64,000 nt of DNA from Diphasiastrum complanatum (Eukaryota; Streptophyta; Lycopodiopsida; Lycopodiales; Lycopodiaceae). This document shows, piece by piece, positions 48,001 through 57,300 of this stretch (its first letter is position 1; every line of letters begins with the position of its first letter). Position numbers and translations under genes: made by a program. Where the stretch lies: positions 64,529,370 to 64,593,369 of the forward strand of contig CM055096.1 in the NCBI GenBank assembly GCA_029204225.1, written 5' to 3'. The notes beneath the pieces were generated by a model. The model was not told the DNA's origin. It made no database searches and worked only from the letters and a program-made list of their open reading frames with translations.

Positions 48001-51000
48001 AGAGCATCAACATACATCACTACAATAACAATCTGATAATCTTTTACCATACATAGTTACATGCAGATTCGAATCTGCCTATTTGTAACGATTTTAACTT
48101 ATTTAAACCGATTGCCTTGTCCAAATTGCAAACCTTGTCTTCTTGTCCTGCTACTATGTATTCCTTAGGCTGCTCCACATAGACTTCCTCCTCTAGAAAG
48201 CCATTCAGGAATGCACTCTTAACATCCATTTGTTGGAAATCCCAACCAAACTAAGATGCCAATGACAAAATTGTCGTCATAGTAGTTAACTTAGCAAGTG
48301 GTGCAAAAGTTTCTTCGAATTCATACTTAGTTCTATCAATCCACTTGCATCCAATTGCCCTTCGTCCTCTAACTCAAAGTCAAAGTCATCAGTGTCTGTG
48401 GAACTGCCAAACAAGGAATCTATAGATGACGTTGAGGGTGCCATGTGTCGTGGTGAGCCTCTGCCTCTGCCTCTTCCCTGTACCCTACCTCTCCCTCTCC
48501 CTCTCTCTCTCCCTCCTGCCCCCTCCTGACTGGCTCCAACTGCTCCTCCTCTGCTACTCCCTCTAGGTCGCCCTCTCAACTGTGATCTCGTAGCTTGGGC
48601 AGGCCCTATAAACTCAGAGTCGACCTGGCCCTCAACTGCCTGTGAAACTCCAGTCCTCTCTACAAACAAGGCCCCCATAAAAAAATTTGAAATTTTTTTT
48701 GCGTTCTGGGACAGCGTTTCTGGTCCCGAAACGCGCGATCCGCTGCAACTCAACTTCATTCATATTGGTCCTGATCTTGATCTTCACGCTGCTTTTCAAG
48801 CCCTGCTGATCTTCGAGCTCCCTGTTTACTTGACTCTCCCTATTCCAAGATAACTCCATCTTTGATAGTCTCGTAGTACCACCTAGGTAACTTTCTAGTA
48901 AATGGTGTAAGATGCTTCCTGCATTGTGAAGTTGGAGGTGAATAAGTTACCCATGTACTTGACCTCCCTTTTTCTTGTCTCTATCATCTAGGCAATGTGT
49001 TGGAGAAGGCGATTCATGCATTGATTTAGGTTCATGTAAAGGAATTCTATCATCTCGCTCCTTCTCACAAGATATTTCAGTATCTTGATGAGATCCCAAC
49101 TCATCAAAGATAACATCCATGCTTATTATGACTTTCTTTCCTTCAATGTCATAAAGCTTGTATCCTTTTTCTTGATCATCATATCCTAGCATCAAACACT
49201 TTATTGCCTTTGATTTCAACTCGGCTTTCATGTCCTTAGGTATATGAGCATATGCAATACTTTCAAACACTCTCAAATGACTTACACTAGGTTTCTTAGC
49301 TGTATAAGCTTCTTCCAGAATTTGATTCTCTATCGCTTTAGTGGGACTCCTATCCAAAAGATAAATTGTTGTTTTAACTGCTTCAACCAAAAATGAATTT
49401 GGAATATTCTTACTCTTAACCATGCTCCTAGCAATTTCCACAATAGAACGATTCTTTCTCTCTGCAACTCCATTTTGTTGAGGCGTTGTTGTACTTGCAA
49501 ACTATCTCTTTATACCATCGTCCTTGCAAAACATTTGAAATTCTATAGAAAGATACTCTCCCCATTTATCTGAACAGAGTATCTTTATTTGTCTACCTAT
49601 TCCTTTTTCCACCTGTGCCTTAAACCAAGTAAAGCATCTACATGCCTCACCCTTATTCTTGAGAAGATATACCCATATCTTCCTAGAATAGTCATCCACA
49701 AACACCATAAACTAACTTGCTCCACCATGAAACTATTTTCATAGGACCACAAAATCTGTATGAACAAGTTCTAGAACATTTCTTACTCTAGTTGTACTAG
49801 AAAAATAATAAATATTCTATGATGTTTTCCAAAGACACAACCTCCACAGAACTTGCTTGAGGTAAACCTATAGCCATATTAAATTTTCTCAAAAATATGC
49901 AGACTATTAGAATTCAAATGTCCAAACCTCTCATGCCATAACTAACTCGTCCCTTCGATATCAGCAATTCCAACTTGATGACTTTATACAATCTTCCTAC
50001 AAGAATCCCTTTAGCTACCACTTCATTGTTCTTCTTCTTGATAAGACATCGTTCTTCATCGAACTGTACAACCATATGTTGCTTTGCTATTGCTGAAACT
50101 GAGAGTAAGTTCTTCTTTATGCCAGGTACATGAAGATCATCCTTCATATCACCAACTTTTCCTGAAGGTAATTGAATATGTACCTTCCCAATTTCCAACA
50201 CCCTTGATGTCGTAAGTATAATTGTCTCCTAACTTGACATTTGTACCATCATCTAGTTGTTGAAAACTAGATAGCCAATCTCATCGTGGTGTCATATGCT
50301 TTGATGCTCCTGAATCGATAAACCAACATTCTTCTTCCCTTAAGAAATCACATGAAGATGTTAATGCCAAAAATAATTCAAAATTGCCAAGATCCAAAGC
50401 ATTTCGTGTCAAGCCCTTCTTCTTCTTCAGCAAAATTTCCTGCCTGTTTCTTCTTGTTGAACTTGTTTTTCCATCACTCCTTTGCATAATGACCATGCTT
50501 ACCGCAAATAAAGCATTTTCCTTTCCTATTAAAATTTGCTTTGTCTTCATCTTCCTGTTGGTTCAATTTATTGTTGTTCTCCCAATTTCCTTGTTGCCTT
50601 TTCTTCCTCTTGTTCTTTTCAACTTTCTTCGAATTTTGTCCGTAATCCTTTACTATGTCCGCTTGGTCTTTGAAATCTTCCTTGTTCATGAGATTATGAC
50701 GTCTCATCTCCTCTTGTAACACAATAGAATTCAATTCATTAAAGGTAGGCCTAGTTTCCCATAAAGATAACATCATGACAAAATTCTAATAAGCTAGTGG
50801 TAAGCTATTAAGCATAATGAATACGAATACTAAATCCTCGAAGATCTTCTAGAGTTCCTTTATTTTCTCCAACGATAGCAAACAGCTCTTCAATAGCAAG
50901 TGCTCGCAATCCAACAGCACCACAAATTTGTTCCTGCAACATCTGAGAAATGATAGTCTTCAATATGATCTGCCCTGCAAATATGTTGATGATCATTTGG

Positions 51001-54000
51001 CTATCTGGGATCGATAAAATTCATAGATTTTCAATGTCCCATCCTGCAGATTCGTAGGCTATCCTCCAATGATCTGCCTTGTAGATCTATAGCAATTTGA
51101 TTCCAAGGATTGATCCCTCTTGTAGGGATCCATTATGTGCAATCCTCCTTCAAAAACGCTGCAATCATAAGCAAATCAGACGCACCTATGCTCTGATACC
51201 ATATTAGAAATATGAGTATGATTCAAGATAGAGGAGTAGATAGTCATATTAGTACTCACACAAAACAAGATGATTGAGCAATAGAAGCAATTCTCAGATT
51301 AATCATAAGTCTGAAGAACTAACTACAATGGAATGAAGGTTGGGCACCAATCCTCCTTATTTTCTAGTAGCCTTAGCAAAAGCTAAAAGCATAACGCTAA
51401 AAGCATAACGCAAAAAGCTAAAAGCTATAAGCTTGTTCAAATCTTAGTTCCTATACGTGGTAATTTCTTACATCCTATTATTGAATTATAGCACCCTACT
51501 ACATGCAAATGTTCTAGGGCAAAGCTAAAAATAATGTGGGCCCCTAAATATAGCTCACAGGCATGGCCCCTCAACATTAGGGGTCATATAATTATTAATT
51601 TCTAACAAGTGGAACACTAAAATTCGGACTTCCAACTTCTTACTGTCATTTTTCTGATGTTTGCTTGTAGCTTCATTGAATTTTGTCAGTTTTCTATGTT
51701 CTCAGGATCTTAGGAAAACTATTAATAGGAGTCTTTTCAACATGAAAGGAGAGAAATTTTTTAGAGTATGGAGCATAAAGATTCAACTTTCAGCCCATCT
51801 ACGATTGCTTCAACTTTGAGGATCTGATTTCGAAAGACATCGAAGAACTACAAGCTGAAATTCTCAAAATAGGAAAAGAGGTCTATGTTTCCCAAATAAC
51901 TGATTTATTCAATCAAAAGTTTGTTGATGGCTTTCCTGATATATGAACACATAGCATAATTGTACCCTTTTACAAACATGGGAATAAATTGATCCATCAA
52001 ATTATAGGACAATTATGAATACTTGCTTATCCTATTAGAATCTTTGTAAATAATCTTCATAAGGTTTCTTCACAAGTGTGAAACCATATTATAATACTAT
52101 TTTAGATGGGTCCAAGTACCTTTGATCATTAAGATACACAAATGGTCTTTATTTGATGTAATTTGTTCATATGGACCAGAATTGGTAGGTTAAATGACTC
52201 TATAGAGAGAGAGAGAGAGAGAGTCATCTCTCGGTTATAAATAGCAAGTAGGCCATGTAAAAAGTAGCTGAGTAGTTGATATTGTTTTGGAAAGCATTCT
52301 CTAGAGTCTACAATTACTATCTTTATTTTGCTCTTTTCTCTACTTATCTAGATTGCCTGAAAGTTATGAGCATTCGACAATATTTGTGACTACACAAACT
52401 GATATGACATTGTCAAAGTTGATTACAATGCTGCCTCAAGAAGAGATAAGAAGAGGTAGAGCATCGTAGCTGGCGCGGACTAGCCAGTGTAAATCTATAA
52501 TCAAGTCTAAAAGGACTAATTTTGTGGATACACTTTTTATCACTATATGAAACTTCTAAAAATGGAAAATAGCATTTCCCCCTCTATTTCCTTGATGCTT
52601 ATATGCGCCCTAAGTATATCCTCTTGTGTTTGGTTGACATGATTTTCTTCACTCATTTCTCAATATTTTGTTGTTCACATATTCTAGGAAAAAAACTATC
52701 TTCCTAGATTGTTTCTAGTCATATTTTAGTGGATATAAAGTCTGGTTTTCCATTTTTCCAGATCTAACTTTTCACTTTGTAACATAGATGCAGCGAATCG
52801 TGATTCGCTGGGTCTGCGATTCGCGGGTCGCGATTCGTGACCCAGAATCGCCAAAAAAAAAAAAAAAAAAAATTGGAAAATTAGCTTATTGCTGAAATTT
52901 TTTTAGGGGATCAATAGTCAAACCAGCGTTTTGCCTCTCAGAAGTGCAGTAGATGAGGCACAAACAGATCTTATTTTCAGTAGCTATCCGGTTGTCATTT
53001 GCTCTGGTTTTCAGTAAATGTTAATGCTACAGTTTGGACTATCAACTATATGGATGATGATCACTTTTGCAATCGTTTCACTGGAGATGTGAGTGCAATG
53101 TACATACAGTTGGGGGCATAAATATTGGGCCCTTCTCAGCGCGCATTTGGACCCCATTTTTATCTTAAGGGGGCCGGTAGCATTTTTATCTACAGTGTCT
53201 ATATAGCAGGAAGCTCTAGGGGGTTCGGGGGGCGGTAGCCCCTCGAGAAACAGGGGGTCCGGGGTGAAAACACCCTTTTTGGTGTTTCGCACCCGAAACA
53301 GTCAGCAAACTACACAATCATAATCCCCTCGATCAAAGCTTTCATCTGATACCCATATTGCCTAAAAAAATTTCAAAAAAAAAAAATCGATTCTACACGA
53401 TTCTGGGAAAATCCTGAATCGCGAATCGGGATCGCAATTCTGAATCGCGCTGCAACTATGCTTTGTAACAAGTAGAAACAATTTTAGACATTTTTACATG
53501 CATTACAAATCTAATTTTTTTATTTTTCAGTTTTGAAACTTCATTTTTCAACAAGCTATTTCACCTGAATTATGGCAGAAAATACTGGATTTAGCATATT
53601 TACGAGTGAGAGGGATAAACTCGATGGTTCTATAATTAAAGCTCAAACTATCCTTGAATTGGCTGAATTATGGGATACAATTTTTAGTTTGGAGATTGAG
53701 CCTCCTTCACCAAATGGATTTCCCTCAAGGGAATCCAAAAATCTCATTAAGGGATCTAATAAAGCTTTTGGTCTTGTAGTGGCTTCTCTATAGCAAAAGT
53801 TGCTCAATTGTAAGAGGAGAGTATCATGTCTTTTCTTACCGAGATCAAGTGCCTTCGAGTAAAACTCAAAGAAGTTGACAAGGACATGGTTTCATTGATT
53901 TTGAATGGACTTCCAGGTCCTTTCACATGGTGGTAACTTTTGTTATGACCCATGCTAGCTTGCCAACCTCCTACGAAGAGTTGGCTGATTACCTTTGCAA

Positions 54001-56657
54001 GAAGAAGCTTTGCATGAAAGCTATGGATTAAGATGCGGCAGGAAGCGTGATGATGCCGTAGTGGCTGCTTCATCTTCTTCACATAAGTCTTGACAAGGCA
54101 AAAATAAGCAATGGCAAGCAAAAGGGGCTAATAAAACCCAGATTACATGTACCTTTTGTAGCAAGGGGAATCACAAAGGAGCTGATCTTGAGGTAAAATC
54201 CAGTAAACATTCTTCTTCAAAAATATGCTTGTATTACACAAAGAGGGCCATGTTGAGGCTGATTGTACTATGTCGGATCAAGGCTACTTCTATTGCTCTA
54301 AGAGCTAAAAGGAAGCCTAAAGTCTCCAAAGATAGTACATTTTGGCGTGTGGACACACCCATGACATCGTCACACATGACTCCTCAATTGGAATGGTTTT
54401 CCAACTTTGAGAAAGTGGACAACAATCTTCATGTGTTTTTATGGTGATGGAAGCAATTTAAGTGTGGAAGGTCATGGTAAAATTCCTCTAAGGACTAGGA
54501 ATGGTAAAACCGTTACTTTACACAATACTCCTTATGTTCCTAAGCTTACTAAGAACCTATTTTCCGTTGCAGGTTGCATCGATCGTGAGAAAATGGTTGC
54601 TTTCAAGAAAATCTTGTTCTTGTGAAGAGCTCACGGCCTAACATTGTGATTGCAAGTAGGTTGCAGAAAAACAGTGGCCTATTCATGTTAGAGATGGAGG
54701 CATTTCAACTACTATGTTCAAGGGGACAAAAAATTCAGTCCATACTATAAGCGGCCCAATTTGAAAGTAAAGATCAATGATAAGAGTAAAGATACCTCAG
54801 CCTTTCCTTCAGGGACCATCAAACGGGGATGTAATTCTTTGTCAATCAAATGAGTCAGATACTCACCAAAGGGTGCTCCCCGGGCCCTTCTCTCTACTCT
54901 CTAGCTTCGACAAGTGCAACAAGAAGTCACGGCCCAATGCTCTGTGGCTGCGTCATACAGGTGGCATGTAGGCAGGTGACAGTTTTCCCTGCCTGTTGGC
55001 GCAGCTTTCTGGTTGCTCAATTGAAAGTGCCACTTTGTAACAATAGACCTTGCGTGAGAGGGGTACAGTTGCTTCACATACACATCAATTGGTGTGTTTA
55101 CCTTGGGCGATTCAAAATCTATACCACTAGTTGTAGCAATTTCCTTGGAAAGTGCAGTTATATCATATGACAAAGTCTTTGATCACTCAAGACCCAAAAG
55201 AGAAGGCAACATTCCATTGGTCTCCTCTAGAATTGTTCTAGCTGCGCGCATATCCTTCAAAGCTTCATGAACTGATCAACCATAAATTGTAGATAGTATT
55301 CTTCCGTAGTACAGCCCTCCTCCCTTATCGTCCTATACCTAAGAAAATCCATAAAGAAAGTGTTTAACATTAGAGAGAAATAGCTTCAGGGGTTTCTGAT
55401 TTTGTAAACTGTGAGATACCTATTTGGTATCCAGATCATATCTCAGAATTTTCCCAAAATACCCCAAAATATCCGATCAGTGGTTTCTATATCAGCATTA
55501 CTATGGTACCAAAATCCACCATGCTTTGTAACCATTTCTGGTGGATACCAACAATCTACTCCTAGATTTGTGATTTAACAAGAAGGATTAGAAATGATAT
55601 GTCGTCACATTATTAACCGCTCCTAGTTAGTAATCAGCTGCTTGTACCCCTTTAATCTGAGAGTATCAACTCTAGGGATAAGCCTTTCCAAACTAATAGG
55701 TCTAATGTGATCCATGTATCAAATTTTCCATTTCGCCCATTAGAATTTTCGGTCCCTTGAATATTATCATTCAGCTAAGGAACAGTGAACAAATAGACAT
55801 ATAGTAATTGCTATATATTCCTTCAAAGAGAATTCAGAAATCTCATAACAATTATCAATTGTGTTCTGAATGAAATATTCTCTTCTGAATAACCGTGGAA
55901 AACTGCAAGCCGTAGTTGTCCAGCTATCACAAATCAAATACCAAAACTGCAAATGGTGGCTACATAATACGAAAACCTTACTAGGAGAAAATGCCCTAAA
56001 AAAGCCAATGACAACTTGGTAAGCGAAATGCAATTATGGAGAAGAAAGTTTCACCGTTTATTGTGTCCTCAAAACAGCGATTTCGATCGTGATGCGCAGT
56101 GAAAACGTGTACATAGTGTCCACGTGAGCTGAGCTCTAATGCTGCATCCACAATCAACCTCTCTGCACCGCCTACGACAACACAGCTAGAATTAGAATAA
56201 TGACCATGAACACACCCTGCGAAAGGACGGCACTCAAAAGCAAAATGCAACCTAAGCATGAGAAATAGTTGAATCTGACAATCTTCGAACAAAACAGATG
56301 ATACTATATACGCTTTTCTTGATTCCTCTCCGCAAATACATGATGAAGGCAAATCCACATTCTCAAAAGTGCAAAATCAGCCACTGTAGGCTTTGAATGC
56401 CATCTTCATTGTTCCCAAAAACACAAATAAGTTACTAATTTCACAACATACATAAACGAGAAGTGTTAGGCTTTCCATAGTCGACTTCTAGTTTCTTGCT
56501 GATCAGACAACGATTCTACACTACAAAAGAAGCTAGACAGACGTTATGGAGGTGGATAGAAGACATAAATAAGGAATGATGTGGAAAAGCGCTTACCGAT
56601 GCCAAGATCCGGATGGCAAATGGCTATGCGGAGGCGAGAATGCGAGGAGGAATTCAT
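37948..56657 (-). CDS. ALG2: ALG2, GDP-mannose-dependent alpha-1,3/1,6-mannosyltransferase (8 exons, 434 residues)
   Basis: Adds the second and third mannose (alpha-1,3 and alpha-1,6) to Man-GlcNAc2-PP-dolichol at the cytosolic ER face, early in N-glycan precursor assembly. Exons, high to low: 56657-56597, 56171-56055, 45109-44916, 44821-44716, 41018-40820, 40610-40447, 38790-38624, 38244-37948. All introns are GT-AG and phases agree throughout (1305 nt with stop). Motifs: HPDLGIGGAERL (15-26), VTVYGSFLPRHVF (64-76), a hydrophobic membrane-associated helix (about 79-98), FYCHFPD (127-133), LVNSEFTAS, VLYPAVN, SINRFERKKN (231-240), LVLAGGYDKRL, and EX7E in EHFGIVPLE (E338, E346) followed by NSGGPMES and TGFLCEPTPE. 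Length is near the 400-420 of plant and animal homologues. The start at 56657 matches the family. An in-frame ATG at 56795 would add 46 atypical residues. The exon 5 donor (GTATGC) is the least certain junction. Confidence 0.95.
40747..40793. repeat. (CT)n tract in ALG2 intron 5
   Basis: About 47 bp of CT on the plus strand (GA on the transcribed strand) inside a 209-bp intron (40611-40819), ending 26 bp from the exon 5 donor. Confidence 0.95.
41019..44715 (-). other. ALG2 intron 4 (3697 bp)
   Basis: Bounded by GTAAGC at the exon 4 edge and GCAG before exon 5. It holds several GA/CT tracts (41329-41390 imperfect, about 41975-42002, about 42078-42090), a duplicated block (41278-41577) and otherwise AT-rich DNA with no recognised gene. 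Confidence 0.85.
41278..41577. repeat. Duplicated block with ttcagtatgg-type short repeats and GA tracts
   Basis: The phrase ttcagtatggtt.cttgtgattt...tttgttgtga occurs at 41278-41322 and again at 41526-41565. Each copy is followed by a GA run. Between them (41415-41525) short ttcagtatgg/ttcaatatgg units are repeated in loose tandem. Confidence 0.75.
46456..46818. repeat. 183-bp tandem duplication in ALG2 intron 2
   Basis: Two nearly identical units start cacctaatctatgt.aaggtg at 46456 and 46639 and end ctttgcttctact. Pyrimidine-rich. Confidence 0.9.
48353..48752 (-). mobile_element. hAT-like insert in the copia RT region, encoding an Arg/Gly-rich stretch
   Basis: It separates the integrase end from the RT of the surrounding copia. 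Its upper end, plus-strand cgcgatccgctgcaactcaa, resembles the right terminus of the hAT element at 53460 (cgcgctgcaactatg). A T/A run and hairpin-like gcgttt...gaaacgc precede it, as in that element. The lower end shows no matching terminus. One open frame (48759-48286) runs through it with RGRPRGSSRGG, GRERGRGRGRVQGRGRG, then SSIDSLFGSSTDTDDFDFE. The last part resembles acidic C-termini of some plant hAT transposases, which is only an impression. Confidence 0.4.
51190..51201 (-). promoter_or_regulatory. tRNA-iMet primer-binding site
   Basis: Minus-strand TGGTATCAGAGC follows the LTR end TTTCTAATA. Confidence 0.88.
51202..51607 (-). repeat. 5' LTR of the intronic copia element (406 bp)
   Basis: Minus-strand ends are TGTTAGAAAT and ATTTCTAATA, an inverted pair with the last CA changed to TA. 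It contains a short tandem repeat of gctaaaagcataac near 51380-51425. Confidence 0.7.
52204..52223. repeat. Short (AG)n tract
   Basis: About 20 bp of AG. A TATAAATAG motif lies just downstream near 52235, but no LTR could be delimited here. Confidence 0.8.
52783..53460. mobile_element. Non-autonomous hAT DNA transposon (678 bp) with 8-bp target duplication
   Basis: Termini are CATAGATGCAGCG on the left and, as reverse complement of the right end, CATAGTTGCAGCG: 13-bp inverted repeats with one mismatch. CTTTGTAA is present on both sides (52775-52782 and 53461-53468), the 8-bp duplication typical of hAT. Subterminal regions are full of short GATTCGCG/CGATTC repeats in both directions, plus poly-A runs. 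No transposase frame is present, so it would need a helper. It lies in ALG2 intron 2. Confidence 0.88.
53530..54770 (+). pseudogene. Decayed copia gag/protease remnant in ALG2 intron 2
   Basis: Gag starts at 53572 with MAENTGFSIFTSERDKLDG. A knuckle CTFCSKGNHKGADLEV (near 54150) is followed by a second one, CLYYTKRAMLRLIVL for the expected CHKEGHVEADC. The protease part has SSHMTPQLEWFSNF with the DSGA replaced by DTPM, then GDGSNLSVEGHGKIPLRTRNG and TPYVPKLTKNLFSVAGC (54360-54600). Stops occur throughout. A weaker pre-integrase-like stretch (NALWLRHTGGM) reaches about 54970. Antisense to ALG2. Confidence 0.82.
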
Positions 56658-57300
56658 AAGTATCAGCCTTCGACACGACAACACGGATGTTACGATCTTC
56701 CACCTATCACGACAAATAATGAAAAACAAGAAAATGGAATGAAACGATCGAGTGTTCGGGAAAGCCTGCATCTCTCTCTTTATCTCTATCTTCATAATGG
56801 AACCGACATCTTTCCTCAGAAACCAATTTCAAAAAAAAATTCACAGGAAGTTCACTTTAAAAAACCTACAAATTTTTTTAAATGGAGTAAATTTTAGGTT
56901 TGCATTTTCACATTAAATTTTTGTTGAGTAAACTAGGTATATCCTTATAAAAGTCAGATTAAGTATGTTTATTGAGTCAATAAAATAAAATTCTAATGTA
57001 AATATTTAATGTTTTGCCCACAAAAAATGCAGGATCTAGAAGGCCAAAAGTTTTAAAAATCGATAACTTAAAAAAACATACAAGAAATTGAAGGGAAACC
57101 TCCTTGAGGTTTGCCTCACCTTGGAAACGATCGATTCGTTCAAAATAATATAATCGTACGTGCGTTCAGTAATGGTTAGGGGCTTTTCACTGGCTAATTT
57201 GTGGTCTCCCGTACTGGTTGATCCAATTTATCAGAAAAATGTTGCACAGGAAAGTGCCTGACTGCTCACACACCAAAGGACAAGATGATCAGTGAGAAAA
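56658..57300 (-). promoter_or_regulatory. Upstream region of ALG2
   Basis: Expected to hold the 5' untranslated region and promoter. A GA-rich stretch lies near 56770-56790 and no clear TATA box was found at a fixed distance. An in-frame upstream ATG at 56795 is present. Nothing else is recognisable. Confidence 0.35.

Larger units (their letters stand above)
47700..51607 (-). mobile_element. Decayed copia element in ALG2 intron 2
   Basis: 5' LTR (51202-51607), PBS (51190-51201), gag with EEMRRHNLMNKEDF and knuckle CFICGKHGHYAKE (50776-50474). The protease is CWFIDSGASKHMTPR (near 50300) and a following frame has DLHVPGIKKNLLSVSAIAKQH (50201-49914). Integrase has FVDDYSRKIWVYLLKNKGEA with a damaged SDKWGEY core (49708-49502) and SVSHLRVFESIAYAHIPKDMK (49441-48947). 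The RT part (48350-47700) has YEFEETFAPLAKLTT, MDVKSAFLNGFLEEEVYVEQP and FDMKDLGSLQYFLGIEVWR. RNase H and the 3' LTR are missing. It lies in the same orientation as ALG2. Multiple stops make it inactive. Confidence 0.88.
45110..56054 (-). other. ALG2 intron 2 (10,945 bp), transposon-filled
   Basis: Bounded by the donor GTGAAAC after exon 2 and the acceptor ACAG before exon 3. From low to high coordinates it holds a 183-bp tandem repeat, a sense-oriented decayed copia element with a hAT-like insert, a non-autonomous hAT element, and an antisense copia gag/protease remnant. Stretches between these (45.1-46.4, 46.9-47.7, 51.6-52.7 and 55.2-56.0 kb) show nothing I recognise. Confidence 0.9.

Noticed and set aside
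53011-53292. Pro-rich minus-strand frame inside the hAT element
   Set aside because: No transposase motif. It reads through GC-rich repeat sequence of a non-autonomous element.
56655-56795. Upstream in-frame ATG of ALG2 as the true start
   Set aside because: The extra 46 residues do not resemble ALG2 N-termini, while the ATG at 56657 gives the usual short leader before RIAICHPDLGIGG.
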